64,000 nt of DNA from Bacteroidia bacterium (GTDB lineage Bacteria > Bacteroidota > Bacteroidia > B-17B0 > Aurantibacillaceae), in the NCBI GenBank assembly GCA_026003255.1, contig BPGX01000003.1:124001-188000 (forward strand), written 5' to 3'. Below are positions 9,364 through 17,734 of the stretch, in pieces. Below the pieces are notes generated by a model, which did not search any database, had not been told where the DNA came from, and saw only the letters and a list, made by a program, of their open reading frames with translations. A program made the position numbers and the translations under genes. Every line of letters starts with the position of its first letter. Positions within the stretch are counted from its first letter, which is position 1.

Positions 9364-11343
9364 ATGAAAAAAACATCATTATTAATTATTAGTATTTCAG
9401 TATTATCATTTCTTATTAACCTTTCTGTTTTTGCACAAAAGAACAAAGATAAGAAATTAAAAGAAACCGTTAATGTAAAAAGCAGTGAGGAAGTTTTAAA
9501 TGCCTCTAATCAGAAAGATGTACCAGTTATTGACAGTATTAAGGTAAAAATAAATAAATTAGGTCCTAACATTAATACTCCCTTTGATGAGTATGCTCCG
9601 ACAATAAGTGCAGATGGTCTAGTATTATTTTTTACATCTAGAAAACCTTTTACTGACAAAGAAAAGGCTAAAAACAAACCTTCTAAAGAGAAAATCTATG
9701 TAAGTAAAAGAAATAGTGCTAGTGAAGAGTGGGGACCGGCTATCCCGCTTTCTGATTCAATAAATATACCAACTAAGAATGTTTCAAATATTGCTATTTC
9801 AAATGACGGACAAAGATTATTGATTTATTTTGATGATAAAGGTAATGGAGAAATTTATGAAAGTGTTTTAAGAGGAACCGAATGGTCCGCTCCTAAATCA
9901 TTAGGTGCACCAATTAATACTCCCTATCACGAGTCATCTGCAAGTTTTTCTCCAGATGGTAAAACCATTTATTTCATTTCTAATCGAAAGGGTGGTAAAG
10001 GTGGAAGAGATATATGGGTTTCAACCAGATTAGACAATGGAAGCTGGACAGAACCTAAAAATTTATCAGAACTTAATACACCAGAAGACGAAGAAGCAGT
10101 TTATCTACATCCCGATGGTAAAACACTTTACTTTTCATCAAAAGGATATAAAGGTCTTGGAGGATATGATATATTCATTTCAAAATTTGAAAATGGAGAA
10201 TGGCAAACACCTGTAAACATCGGTCCTCCATTAAATACAGCAGGTGATGATTATTTTCTTGTCGTAAATGCCGAAGGAACAATAGGTTACATGGCTTCAT
10301 CTGGTGATAGTAAGAACAGAGATATTTATGAAGTTATTTTCGAGAAGAAGAAAGCTATTTTGAACTTAGTAAAGGGTACTGTAAAGGATGCAGATACCAA
10401 ACAATTTTTGGAAGCACAAATCACAAGTAAGATAATGCCGGCAGAAGAATTATTTGGAAAATATACATCCAATAAATCAACCGGAGAATATCTTGTCGCA
10501 TTACCAGGAGGAAAACAATATCAAATGGTCTGGGACGCTAATGATTATGCACCTTATGATGAAGATTTCGATTTAACCACTCTTACGGAATACAAAGAGC
10601 AAATAATGGATATTGAACTTTTCAAGAAAGATACTTTTGACAGATATATGAATATCTCTGGTTATGTTACGGATGCTAATGGTCAACCTATTAAGCAAGT
10701 TACAGTTATTCTAAAAGCCAAGGATGGATCTTTACAAAGACAAACATTAACAGCAGAAAACGGCTATTTTATCTTTAAGAGAGTGGCAAGAAATAAAGAT
10801 TATGATATTATTGTGGATTATCCAATGGATTATACAGTAAGCGGTAAAGTGTTGGATTTGTACAACAAAAGAGGCATTAAGGATCAAAAAATTCATGATC
10901 AAACCACTGGAGCAGACGGTTCTTATCAATTTAAGATAGAACAAGGAGGACTTGAAAAATATTTAATACCATTTAGTAAAGAAAACATACCGAATTCAGC
11001 TCAATTTGATGAAAATACATTTAAAAGATTTTTGGATAAATATGGAAACTATCAGCATCCTGATTTGTCCTATAAAGTACAGGTAGGTGCTTATGAGAAT
11101 CCACAAAACTTTGGAAAAGCATATAAAAAACAATTTGAGAAATTAGATAAATTAGAAGATTTAAAATTAGAAGACAACTTAACACGATTCAATTTATTTA
11201 CAGGAATTCCAACATATAATCAAGCACTGGTGAAAAGAGATGAAGCCAGAAAGTTAGATCCAAGAGATGCTTTTATAACAATATATTTCAAAGGACAAAG
11301 GATGTTAATTAGTAAAGAAATCTTAAAAGTACTTGTAAACTAA
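9364..11343 (+). CDS. PD40 repeat protein with CarboxypepD-reg and SPOR-like C-terminal domain
   Basis: The 659-residue protein starts with a signal peptide (MKKTSLLIISISVLSFLINL, ending VFAQ). PD40 beta-propeller units follow, visible as ISADGLVLFFTSRKPF, FSPDGKTIYFISNRKGG, LHPDGKTLYFSSKGYKG and GYDIFISK (about residues 60-320). Two carboxypeptidase-regulatory-like folds come next (VKGTVKDADTKQ at about 338 and ISGYVTDANGQPIKQ at about 430). The C-terminus has a SPOR-like segment (LSYKVQVGAYENPQNFGKAY, about 565) ending DAFITIYFKGQRMLI. This order resembles the T9SS protein PorE, but the OmpA domain is replaced. A periplasmic or outer-membrane-attached peptidoglycan-binding role is inferred. 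Its N-terminal half is a clear paralogue of the next gene. Confidence 0.8.
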   Translation: MKKTSLLIISISVLSFLINLSVFAQKNKDKKLKETVNVKSSEEVLNASNQKDVPVIDSIKVKINKLGPNINTPFDEYAPTISADGLVLFFTSRKPFTDKEKAKNKPSKEKIYVSKRNSASEEWGPAIPLSDSINIPTKNVSNIAISNDGQRLLIYFDDKGNGEIYESVLRGTEWSAPKSLGAPINTPYHESSASFSPDGKTIYFISNRKGGKGGRDIWVSTRLDNGSWTEPKNLSELNTPEDEEAVYLHPDGKTLYFSSKGYKGLGGYDIFISKFENGEWQTPVNIGPPLNTAGDDYFLVVNAEGTIGYMASSGDSKNRDIYEVIFEKKKAILNLVKGTVKDADTKQFLEAQITSKIMPAEELFGKYTSNKSTGEYLVALPGGKQYQMVWDANDYAPYDEDFDLTTLTEYKEQIMDIELFKKDTFDRYMNISGYVTDANGQPIKQVTVILKAKDGSLQRQTLTAENGYFIFKRVARNKDYDIIVDYPMDYTVSGKVLDLYNKRGIKDQKIHDQTTGADGSYQFKIEQGGLEKYLIPFSKENIPNSAQFDENTFKRFLDKYGNYQHPDLSYKVQVGAYENPQNFGKAYKKQFEKLDKLEDLKLEDNLTRFNLFTGIPTYNQALVKRDEARKLDPRDAFITIYFKGQRMLISKEILKVLVN

Positions 11344-11350
11344 AATTACT

Positions 11351-12928
11351 ATGAGAACCTTTGTTTTTGTTACTAGTTTTATAGTGCTTTTTTCATCAAA
11401 TTATTTTGCACAACAAAAAAAATTCAAGCAGCAACGCACTTCGGAGTTTAATGACTCTGTGAAAATTATTACAAAAAGAATAGGTATCAATATCAATTCA
11501 AAATTTGATGAATATGCACCAGTTGTAACAGCTGATGGACTTCAAATGTTTTTTACTTCCCGTCGACCCTTTACAGAAAAAGAAATCAAAAAAGAAAAGG
11601 CATCCAAGGAAAAGATCTATATTTCTACCAGAAAATCTGATAAAGATGAATGGGAACCCTCTGTTCCACTTCCAGAAACGGTTAATCATTCCACACGAAA
11701 TGTTTCTAACATTACTGTTACAAATGATGGACAAAGATTGCTAGTATATTTTGATGATGATGGAAATGGTGAGATTTATGAAAGTGAGTTAATCGGAAAA
11801 GAATGGTCTGCACCTAAATCCCTTGGTTTTCCTATCAATACGGAATATCATGAATCATCGGCATCTTTTGCTCCTGATGGCAAAACATTGTATTTTGTCT
11901 CCAATCGTAAAGGAGGGCTGGGCGGCAGAGATATATGGATGAGCACCAGAACACCAGATGGTAAATGGACAACACCGGTTAATGTCGGTGAACCTATCAA
12001 TACACCGGATGACGAAGAGGGAGTGTTTATTCATCCAGACGGGAAAACAATGTTTTTTTCTTCAAAAGGGCACGGAGGAAAAGGTGGGTATGATGTGTTT
12101 GTTTCTGTTTATGATGAGGGACATTGGATGGAACCAGTGAATTTAGGTGAACCTGTGAATGGACCTGGAGATGATATTTTTCTTGTTCTGACTGCCAATG
12201 GAAAAAAAGGATACTTCAGTTCAGAAGGAATGAGTGCAAAAGATAAGGATATTTACGAATTGGAATTCATACCCAATTTTCAGTTAAAAAATAAAGGACC
12301 TAAGCTGGCATTGGTAAAAGGTATTGTAATAGACGCAGATACTAAGCAACCTGTCGCAGCAAAATTGAATGTTGTAGATAATGAGAAAAATATTTCTATT
12401 GGTGACTATAAATCTAATGAAGCAACGGGTAATTTTTTAATTTCATTACCTTCAGGAAAAAATTATGGATTAAATGTAAATGCAGAGGGCTATATGTTTC
12501 ATTCTGAAAACTTTAATTTGCCAGATTCTGCACAATTCAAAGAATATTACATTACGATTGAGTTGAAAAAATTAAAAGAGGGAGCAAAAGTGGTTTTGAA
12601 AAATATCTTTTTTGATTATGACAAAGCAACCTTGAGACCTGAATCGTATCCGGAACTTAATCGTGTAGTAGATTTATTAAACCAAAATCCAAAAATAAAA
12701 GTAGAAATTTCTGGCCATACAGATAGCAAAGGTTCAGATGAATATAATTTGAAACTTTCACAATTACGTGCTAAATCCGTTGTTGAATATATTATTTCAA
12801 AAGGCATACCATCTAATCGTCTGATAGCCAAAGGATATGGTGAAACGCAACCCATTGATACAAATGATACAGAAGAAGGCAGACAAAACAACAGAAGAGT
12901 GGAGTTCAAAGTATTATCAGTAGAGTAG
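11351..12928 (+). CDS. PD40 repeat protein with CarboxypepD-reg and OmpA C-terminal domain
   Basis: The 525-residue protein has a signal peptide (MRTFVFVTSFIVLFSSNYFAQ), PD40 units (VTADGLQMFFTSRRPF, FAPDGKTLYFVSNRKGG, IHPDGKTMFFSSKGHGG), one carboxypeptidase-regulatory-like fold (VKGIVIDADTKQPVAA, about 320), and an OmpA domain (IFFDYDKATLRPES to GRQNNRRVEFKV). The OmpA domain keeps the Asp and Arg that bind diaminopimelate (SGHTDSKGSDEYN and LSQLRAKSV). It is close to PorE-type T9SS proteins in domain order, but without the N-terminal TPR. It starts 7 bases after its paralogue, so they form one transcription unit. A link between the secretion apparatus and peptidoglycan is an inference from family knowledge. 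Confidence 0.85.
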   Translation: MRTFVFVTSFIVLFSSNYFAQQKKFKQQRTSEFNDSVKIITKRIGININSKFDEYAPVVTADGLQMFFTSRRPFTEKEIKKEKASKEKIYISTRKSDKDEWEPSVPLPETVNHSTRNVSNITVTNDGQRLLVYFDDDGNGEIYESELIGKEWSAPKSLGFPINTEYHESSASFAPDGKTLYFVSNRKGGLGGRDIWMSTRTPDGKWTTPVNVGEPINTPDDEEGVFIHPDGKTMFFSSKGHGGKGGYDVFVSVYDEGHWMEPVNLGEPVNGPGDDIFLVLTANGKKGYFSSEGMSAKDKDIYELEFIPNFQLKNKGPKLALVKGIVIDADTKQPVAAKLNVVDNEKNISIGDYKSNEATGNFLISLPSGKNYGLNVNAEGYMFHSENFNLPDSAQFKEYYITIELKKLKEGAKVVLKNIFFDYDKATLRPESYPELNRVVDLLNQNPKIKVEISGHTDSKGSDEYNLKLSQLRAKSVVEYIISKGIPSNRLIAKGYGETQPIDTNDTEEGRQNNRRVEFKVLSVE

Positions 12929-12998
12929 AATTTTTATAACAAAAATATAAATTGAAATTTTTAGTGAGTTTTTAGAATAAAAAATGCTTATTTCTTAA

Positions 12999-14090
12999 CT
13001 ATCTATTGAAAATTTGTACTTCAAACCAGAATGATTTTCCCTCAGAAATAATATTCCCGAAGTATTTACCAGCAGGTAAATGAGAAGCATCAATTTCAAT
13101 ATAATCATTAAAAGATGGATCCTCGTGAATGTTCAAAACATTTTGTCCATAAATGGAAAACAATACTATTTTCACATCTGAATTAAAAACATTTTCTATT
13201 TTAAACAAGCCATTAGAAGGATTAGGAAATACAGTCAGCATTCGTTTGTTATTTTCATACTCCTGAATGCCTACTACTCTGTAATTATCTCTAAATCTGA
13301 CAAGATTAGGTGTAAAATTGCCCGTTCCATTAACTGTTCCGCTAATTTCCAATACAGGTATTTTTTCGGTATTTGTAAGCCATTGATAAGAACGTTGATA
13401 GTTATTGAATCCAATTGGAATGCTTCCAAATGTGGAGTTAAAGATAATAGTATCCTTTGAATATTGAGTAGTAATCAATCTTAAACAATTAAATGTGCCA
13501 TAAGGTGTGGTGATTGTACCCCAACCATCCACGGTAGTAATTCTGTAGCCACCTTTGATATAAACAAATGGAATAGCTGTCGTTATGGGCGTTGAAAAGT
13601 AAAAGGTAGTAGAGTCGTATTTCCCATAAGTTAATGGAAAATTATATAATTCATCTTTATCAATGTAAAACGCCGGAAGGGGAATAGAGTTGATTTTTAA
13701 TCCTGCACCTTCTACATCAAAAACGGTTGGTGTGTTTCTATAAAACTGATAAAAATCTGTGATGGTTAATGCTCCAAATCCGGGAATAGTTTGATTGATA
13801 AGTGTATCCGCAATTTTTTCTCCAAACTTTCCAGGTTGATTGAACATCGGATAAGGGGTATTGTTTGTAAAATCCCTTCTGCCTTGTCCAATTACTCTTA
13901 AAGTATCAAAATGCCAGACATAATTCGCACCTGTTGCTGTATAATTTCCAACACTGCTTAATGCTGCAATGGAGTAGCGTATGGTATCACCAACATTTGG
14001 CATACTGCTATTGGTGATTGTAATTTGAGAGAAACCGTTGTAAATCCAACAATATAAAAATAATTTTAGAGCAACATTTCTGAAATGCAT
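12999..14090 (-). CDS. Secreted protein with T9SS type A sorting domain
   Basis: The 363-residue protein has an N-terminal hydrophobic signal (LKLFLYCWIYNGFSQ). The middle is of unknown function, with several beta-rich stretches and no recognisable catalytic motif. The last 80 residues are a typical Por secretion tail: LTVFPNPSNGLFKIEN, VKIVLFSIYGQNVLNI, IEIDASHLPAGKYFGNI and a final FEVQIF. The tail directs export through T9SS and surface attachment. The gene is convergent with the PD40/OmpA gene and divergent from a BamA/TamA-like gene, with only 68 bases between the start codons. Confidence 0.85.
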   Translation of the reverse strand: MHFRNVALKLFLYCWIYNGFSQITITNSSMPNVGDTIRYSIAALSSVGNYTATGANYVWHFDTLRVIGQGRRDFTNNTPYPMFNQPGKFGEKIADTLINQTIPGFGALTITDFYQFYRNTPTVFDVEGAGLKINSIPLPAFYIDKDELYNFPLTYGKYDSTTFYFSTPITTAIPFVYIKGGYRITTVDGWGTITTPYGTFNCLRLITTQYSKDTIIFNSTFGSIPIGFNNYQRSYQWLTNTEKIPVLEISGTVNGTGNFTPNLVRFRDNYRVVGIQEYENNKRMLTVFPNPSNGLFKIENVFNSDVKIVLFSIYGQNVLNIHEDPSFNDYIEIDASHLPAGKYFGNIISEGKSFWFEVQIFNR

Positions 14091-14103
14091 AATAGTAAGT
14101 TTT

Positions 14104-14121
14104 TAAATTTGCCCAAATTTA
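14104..14121. promoter_or_regulatory. Two opposed -7 boxes in a short divergent intergenic region
   Basis: TAAATTTG at 14104-14111 reads rightward to the gene at 14159. CAAATTTA at 14114-14121 is TAAATTTG on the minus strand and reads leftward to the gene ending at 12999. The boxes are two bases apart and face each other, so the two transcripts would begin within the other promoter. Confidence 0.5.
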
Positions 14122-14158
14122 CAAAAAATAAAAACCATTTAAAGTCGTTATTAATTTT

Positions 14159-15898
14159 GTGATTATATTTAAGAAATATATTCTTACCCTTATTTTATTA
14201 AGTATTGTTTTTAAATATAATGCTTTAATAGCACAATTGTTACAACTAAATATCTACGATAATGCTGAAAAGAAAATTATTTATTCTCAAACCATTAAAA
14301 ATATTGTTGAATTAAATAAAATTTCTCGTGATTTTATTCTTTCCTATCAAAAGCAAGGATACTTATTAGCGGATTATGATTCCATTACTGTTAATGAAAA
14401 TGTTCACACATTTTATTTTAATAAACACACTCTTTTTTATTGGATAAAATTAAGTAAGGGAAACCTTGAAAAAAAATTGTATTATGAGTATTTTCAACCT
14501 AAAAAGTTTGAACATAAACCAGTTAAATACAATGAAATCCAACAACTTTTTGAAAAAATCATCACTTATTATGAAAATAATGGCTATCCCTTTGCAACAA
14601 TTAAATTGGATAGTATTCAAATAGATAACAATTCCCTTTCAGCATCACTAATGGTGAATACTTACCAGAAAATAATAATAGATAGCATTTTATTGCAAGG
14701 CAATTTAAAACTCAATAAAAAATTTTTATACAAATACATTGATATAAAACCCAATTCTGTTTATAGTGAAAAAAAGTTGCGGCAGATTGAAAGCAAACTA
14801 AGAAAATTACCATTTGTGAATATTCGGCAATCTCCCATTATTCGCATTACAGATAAATACAATAAAGTATACATTTTTGCAGATAATAGAAACGTTTCTC
14901 AATTTGATGGTATAGCGGGATTACAACCCGATGTTACTGGAAAAACTATTTTTACAGGTAACCTAAAAATAAAACTTATCAACACGCTTTTTCATCACGC
15001 AGAACAAGTAGATATGGAATGGCAAAGAGTGCAACCACTTACACAGAATTTCAAATTTATGTTTGCTTTCCCATACATTGCAGGAACAGCTATTGGGACA
15101 TCTTATCAAATCATTCTATTCAAAAAAGACACGACATTTATTGATGTACAAAATCAACTCAGCATTAGTTATTATTTTTCAGGAATAAATCGTGTTGATT
15201 TTTTTTATAAACAAAGAAATACAAATCTCATATCAACCTTTGGTCTTTCTGGAATTACAACATTACCAGATTATGCTGATGTTACTACAAAAAATTATGG
15301 TCTTGGAATTTTGTATAATGCGCTTAATAATCCTAATAATCCATCCAGTGGTTATTTTATTCAAATAAATTTTTCTGTTGGAAATAAAACCATCCATAAA
15401 AATCCTCAAATCAATGACGCAGCATATAAAAATATTTTGTTACAATCTATTCAATATCAATCCGAAGGAAATATAGAATACTTTATTCCGAAAATTATTA
15501 CAAAATATAGCACATTAAAACTTTCTGTGAAATATGGCTTTATTAATGGTAATTCTAATTTGTTTAAAAATGAATTATTCAGAATAGGTGGACTAAAGAG
15601 TATTCGTGGATTTAATGAACAAAGCATTTTTGCTGATAGATACGCTATACCTACATTAGAATATCGTTTTCTTTATAGTGAAAATGGATATTTAATGTTG
15701 TTTGCCGATGCGGCTTATTACACCACTCGTTATTTTAATCAATTTTCTGAAACCAAATTATATGCCTTTGGATCAGGAATTCAATTTGAAACAAAAGCAG
15801 GATTGGTTAATTTATTTTATGCAGTAGGTAATGAATTTGGAAAAGCACCTGATTTTAGAATTGGTAAAATTCACGCAGGATTAATTAGTGTATTCTAA
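14159..15898 (+). CDS. BamA/TamA-like outer-membrane protein with POTRA-type repeats
   Basis: Translation starts at a GTG (14159). The 579-residue product has a signal peptide (to about residue 26, IAQ), then periplasmic segments resembling POTRA domains (NGYPFATIKLDSIQID at about 140; KFLYKYIDIKPNSVYSEKKLRQIESKLRKLPF at about 185-220, the usual new-strand pattern). A C-terminal barrel follows, with the conserved GLKSIRGFNEQ motif (about 480) and a final aromatic residue. The protein is shorter than BamA itself (about 800 residues), so a TamA-like or accessory assembly factor is more likely than the essential BamA. Confidence 0.75.
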   Translation: MIIFKKYILTLILLSIVFKYNALIAQLLQLNIYDNAEKKIIYSQTIKNIVELNKISRDFILSYQKQGYLLADYDSITVNENVHTFYFNKHTLFYWIKLSKGNLEKKLYYEYFQPKKFEHKPVKYNEIQQLFEKIITYYENNGYPFATIKLDSIQIDNNSLSASLMVNTYQKIIIDSILLQGNLKLNKKFLYKYIDIKPNSVYSEKKLRQIESKLRKLPFVNIRQSPIIRITDKYNKVYIFADNRNVSQFDGIAGLQPDVTGKTIFTGNLKIKLINTLFHHAEQVDMEWQRVQPLTQNFKFMFAFPYIAGTAIGTSYQIILFKKDTTFIDVQNQLSISYYFSGINRVDFFYKQRNTNLISTFGLSGITTLPDYADVTTKNYGLGILYNALNNPNNPSSGYFIQINFSVGNKTIHKNPQINDAAYKNILLQSIQYQSEGNIEYFIPKIITKYSTLKLSVKYGFINGNSNLFKNELFRIGGLKSIRGFNEQSIFADRYAIPTLEYRFLYSENGYLMLFADAAYYTTRYFNQFSETKLYAFGSGIQFETKAGLVNLFYAVGNEFGKAPDFRIGKIHAGLISVF

Positions 15899-15937
15899 AA
15901 GAGCGATTTATTTTCAGAACATATAAATATTCATTCT

Positions 15938-15945
15938 TAAATTTG
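15938..15945 (+). promoter_or_regulatory. -7 box for the PaaG-like gene
   Basis: TAAATTTG fits TAnnTTTG, 15 bases before the ATG at 15961. It also argues against a start at the upstream in-frame TTG at 15943, which would overlap the box. Confidence 0.6.
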
Positions 15946-15960
15946 CCGTCAAAAAATTTT

Positions 15961-16737
15961 ATGTCAGTATTAGAAATCAAAAAAGAAAATCAGGTTACTT
16001 ACTTATATTTGAATAGACCAGAAAAGTTTAATAGTTTCAATAGAGAAATGGCATTTGCTTTGCAAAATGCTTTGAGAGAAAGTGAGCAGGATGATAATTG
16101 TCGCTGTGTTGTATTGAGTGGAAATGGAAAAGCATTTTGTGCAGGACAAGACCTTGCTGAAGCCATTGATAAAAATGGTCCAGGTATATTGAATATCGTT
16201 ATGCAACATTATAATCCAATAATTAAACTGATACGCGAACTAAAAAAGCCCATCATCGCCGCTGTAAATGGTGTTGCCGCAGGTGCTGGTGCAAATATTG
16301 CACTTTGTTGTGATATTGTAATTGCTTCTGAAAACGCTTCCTTCATTCAGGCATTCAGTAAAATTGGGCTTATTCCTGATAGTGGTGGCACATATTTTTT
16401 GCCCCGTTTAATTGGCTTTCAAAGAGCATCAGCCCTAATGATGACAGGTGATAAGGTTTCAGCAAATGACGCCCTTCAAATGGGAATGGTTTATAAAGTA
16501 TTTCCAGCAGATGCTTTTGAACAAGAGTACAAAAAATTGGCAGAACAAATTGCTCAGATGCCTACACAAGCATTGGTAGCTACCAAAAAACTACTCAATC
16601 AAACATTTGAAAGTACATTAGACACACAACTTGAACAGGAAGCCAATTCTCAAAACGAACTATCTATTTCCTACGATTATCGTGAAGGCGTCAATGCCTT
16701 TTTAGAAAAAAGACAACCTGTATTTAAGGGAAAATAG
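15961..16737 (+). CDS. Enoyl-CoA hydratase/isomerase, PaaG-like
   Basis: This crotonase-fold protein has 258 residues. It shows LNRPEKFNSFNREM, the oxyanion-hole segment GKAFCAGQDL, NGVAAGAGANIALCCDI, and KIGLIPDSGGTYFLPRLIG. GQDL and IPDSGGT are features of PaaG, which isomerises 2-(1,2-epoxy-1,2-dihydrophenyl)acetyl-CoA to the oxepin in phenylacetate degradation. No other paa gene is in the window, so a general enoyl-CoA hydratase remains possible. The ATG at 15961 fits the promoter spacing. The downstream cupin gene starts 7 bases after the stop and may be co-transcribed. Confidence 0.75.
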   Translation: MSVLEIKKENQVTYLYLNRPEKFNSFNREMAFALQNALRESEQDDNCRCVVLSGNGKAFCAGQDLAEAIDKNGPGILNIVMQHYNPIIKLIRELKKPIIAAVNGVAAGAGANIALCCDIVIASENASFIQAFSKIGLIPDSGGTYFLPRLIGFQRASALMMTGDKVSANDALQMGMVYKVFPADAFEQEYKKLAEQIAQMPTQALVATKKLLNQTFESTLDTQLEQEANSQNELSISYDYREGVNAFLEKRQPVFKGK

Positions 16738-16744
16738 TCAAATT

Positions 16745-17617
16745 ATGAAACTCATTAAAGAACTACCCGTTGTAGAAAATATCTCGCATAAAGAGTTTTT
16801 AGAAAAATTTTTTTATCCTCAAAAGCCCTGTATTATTAAAGGATTAATAAAAAATACACCTGCTGAAAAGTGGGATTTTAATTATATGAAAAAAGAATTA
16901 GGACATGTAGAAGTAGATGTGTTTGACAATTCTATCAATAAAACAAGTGCTTATGTAGGAGGAGATAAAAAAATGAAGTTTTCTGAATTTATTGACATAA
17001 TTTTGAAAAACGAAGATAAGTGCCCATATAGATTGTTTTTATTCAATGGATTTAAGCATTCCAAAAAATTACAACAAGATTTTCCTTGCCCAGCAATATT
17101 CAAAGGTATTTTAGACGATGTTGGTTTTATGTTTTTTGGAGGTAAAAATACAGTAGTGCGCATGCATTATGATATTGATATGAGTGCCGTTTTACACACG
17201 CATTTTTATGGAAAAAAAAGAGTGTTGTTAGTTCCTTATGAGTATACAAAGTATATGTATCGTCCTTATTTCAACACTTATAGCATTGCCGATTTTGATT
17301 ATATTGATAATATAGATTTTAACAAATATCCTGCCCTTAAAAAAGTTACTGCTTATGATATTTATCTTGAACACGGTGATTCTTTGTTTATGCCCTGCGG
17401 ATGGTGGCATTATATGATATATCTTGACCCCAGTTTTTCTGTGGCATATCGAAAATTTCCGCATGGTTTAAAAAATATCGTCAATGGTGCATTGAACCTG
17501 ACAACCCGCTTGTGGACAGACAAAATTCTAAACTACCTTTTGCACGAAAAATGGTCAAATTGGAAAAAGCAAAATGCTATAGAAAGGAGCAATAGGTTTA
17601 TTAGTATCATCAATTAG
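16745..17617 (+). CDS. Cupin-like JmjC-domain protein
   Basis: The 290-residue protein matches the cupin_8/JmjC-type Fe(II)- and 2-oxoglutarate-dependent oxygenase pattern. PCIIKGLIKNTPAEKWDF is at the N-terminus, the metal-binding HxD is in VRMHYDIDMSAVLH (about 139-141), and the distal His is in GDSLFMPCGWWHYM (about 222), with VAYRKFP after it. Such enzymes hydroxylate protein side chains or small molecules; the substrate is unknown. There is no signal peptide, so it is cytosolic. Confidence 0.8.
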   Translation: MKLIKELPVVENISHKEFLEKFFYPQKPCIIKGLIKNTPAEKWDFNYMKKELGHVEVDVFDNSINKTSAYVGGDKKMKFSEFIDIILKNEDKCPYRLFLFNGFKHSKKLQQDFPCPAIFKGILDDVGFMFFGGKNTVVRMHYDIDMSAVLHTHFYGKKRVLLVPYEYTKYMYRPYFNTYSIADFDYIDNIDFNKYPALKKVTAYDIYLEHGDSLFMPCGWWHYMIYLDPSFSVAYRKFPHGLKNIVNGALNLTTRLWTDKILNYLLHEKWSNWKKQNAIERSNRFISIIN

Positions 17618-17707
17618 TGGTATCAGTATCTTGTAGTCGTTGATAAAATTTTTGTCTGTGTACTTCTTAGTCCCATCTAAATAATACATTAGTTATTATA
17701 TTTTTCT

Positions 17708-17715
17708 TATATTTG
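17708..17715 (+). promoter_or_regulatory. -7 box for the intact adhesin
   Basis: TATATTTG matches TAnnTTTG and ends 19 bases before the ATG at 17735. Confidence 0.6.
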
Positions 17716-17734
17716 CCCTCATTAAAAAATCATT

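Noticed and set aside
15943..15960. Upstream in-frame TTG start for the PaaG-like gene
   Set aside because: It overlaps the -7 box TAAATTTG at 15938-15945 and would lie upstream of the transcription start.
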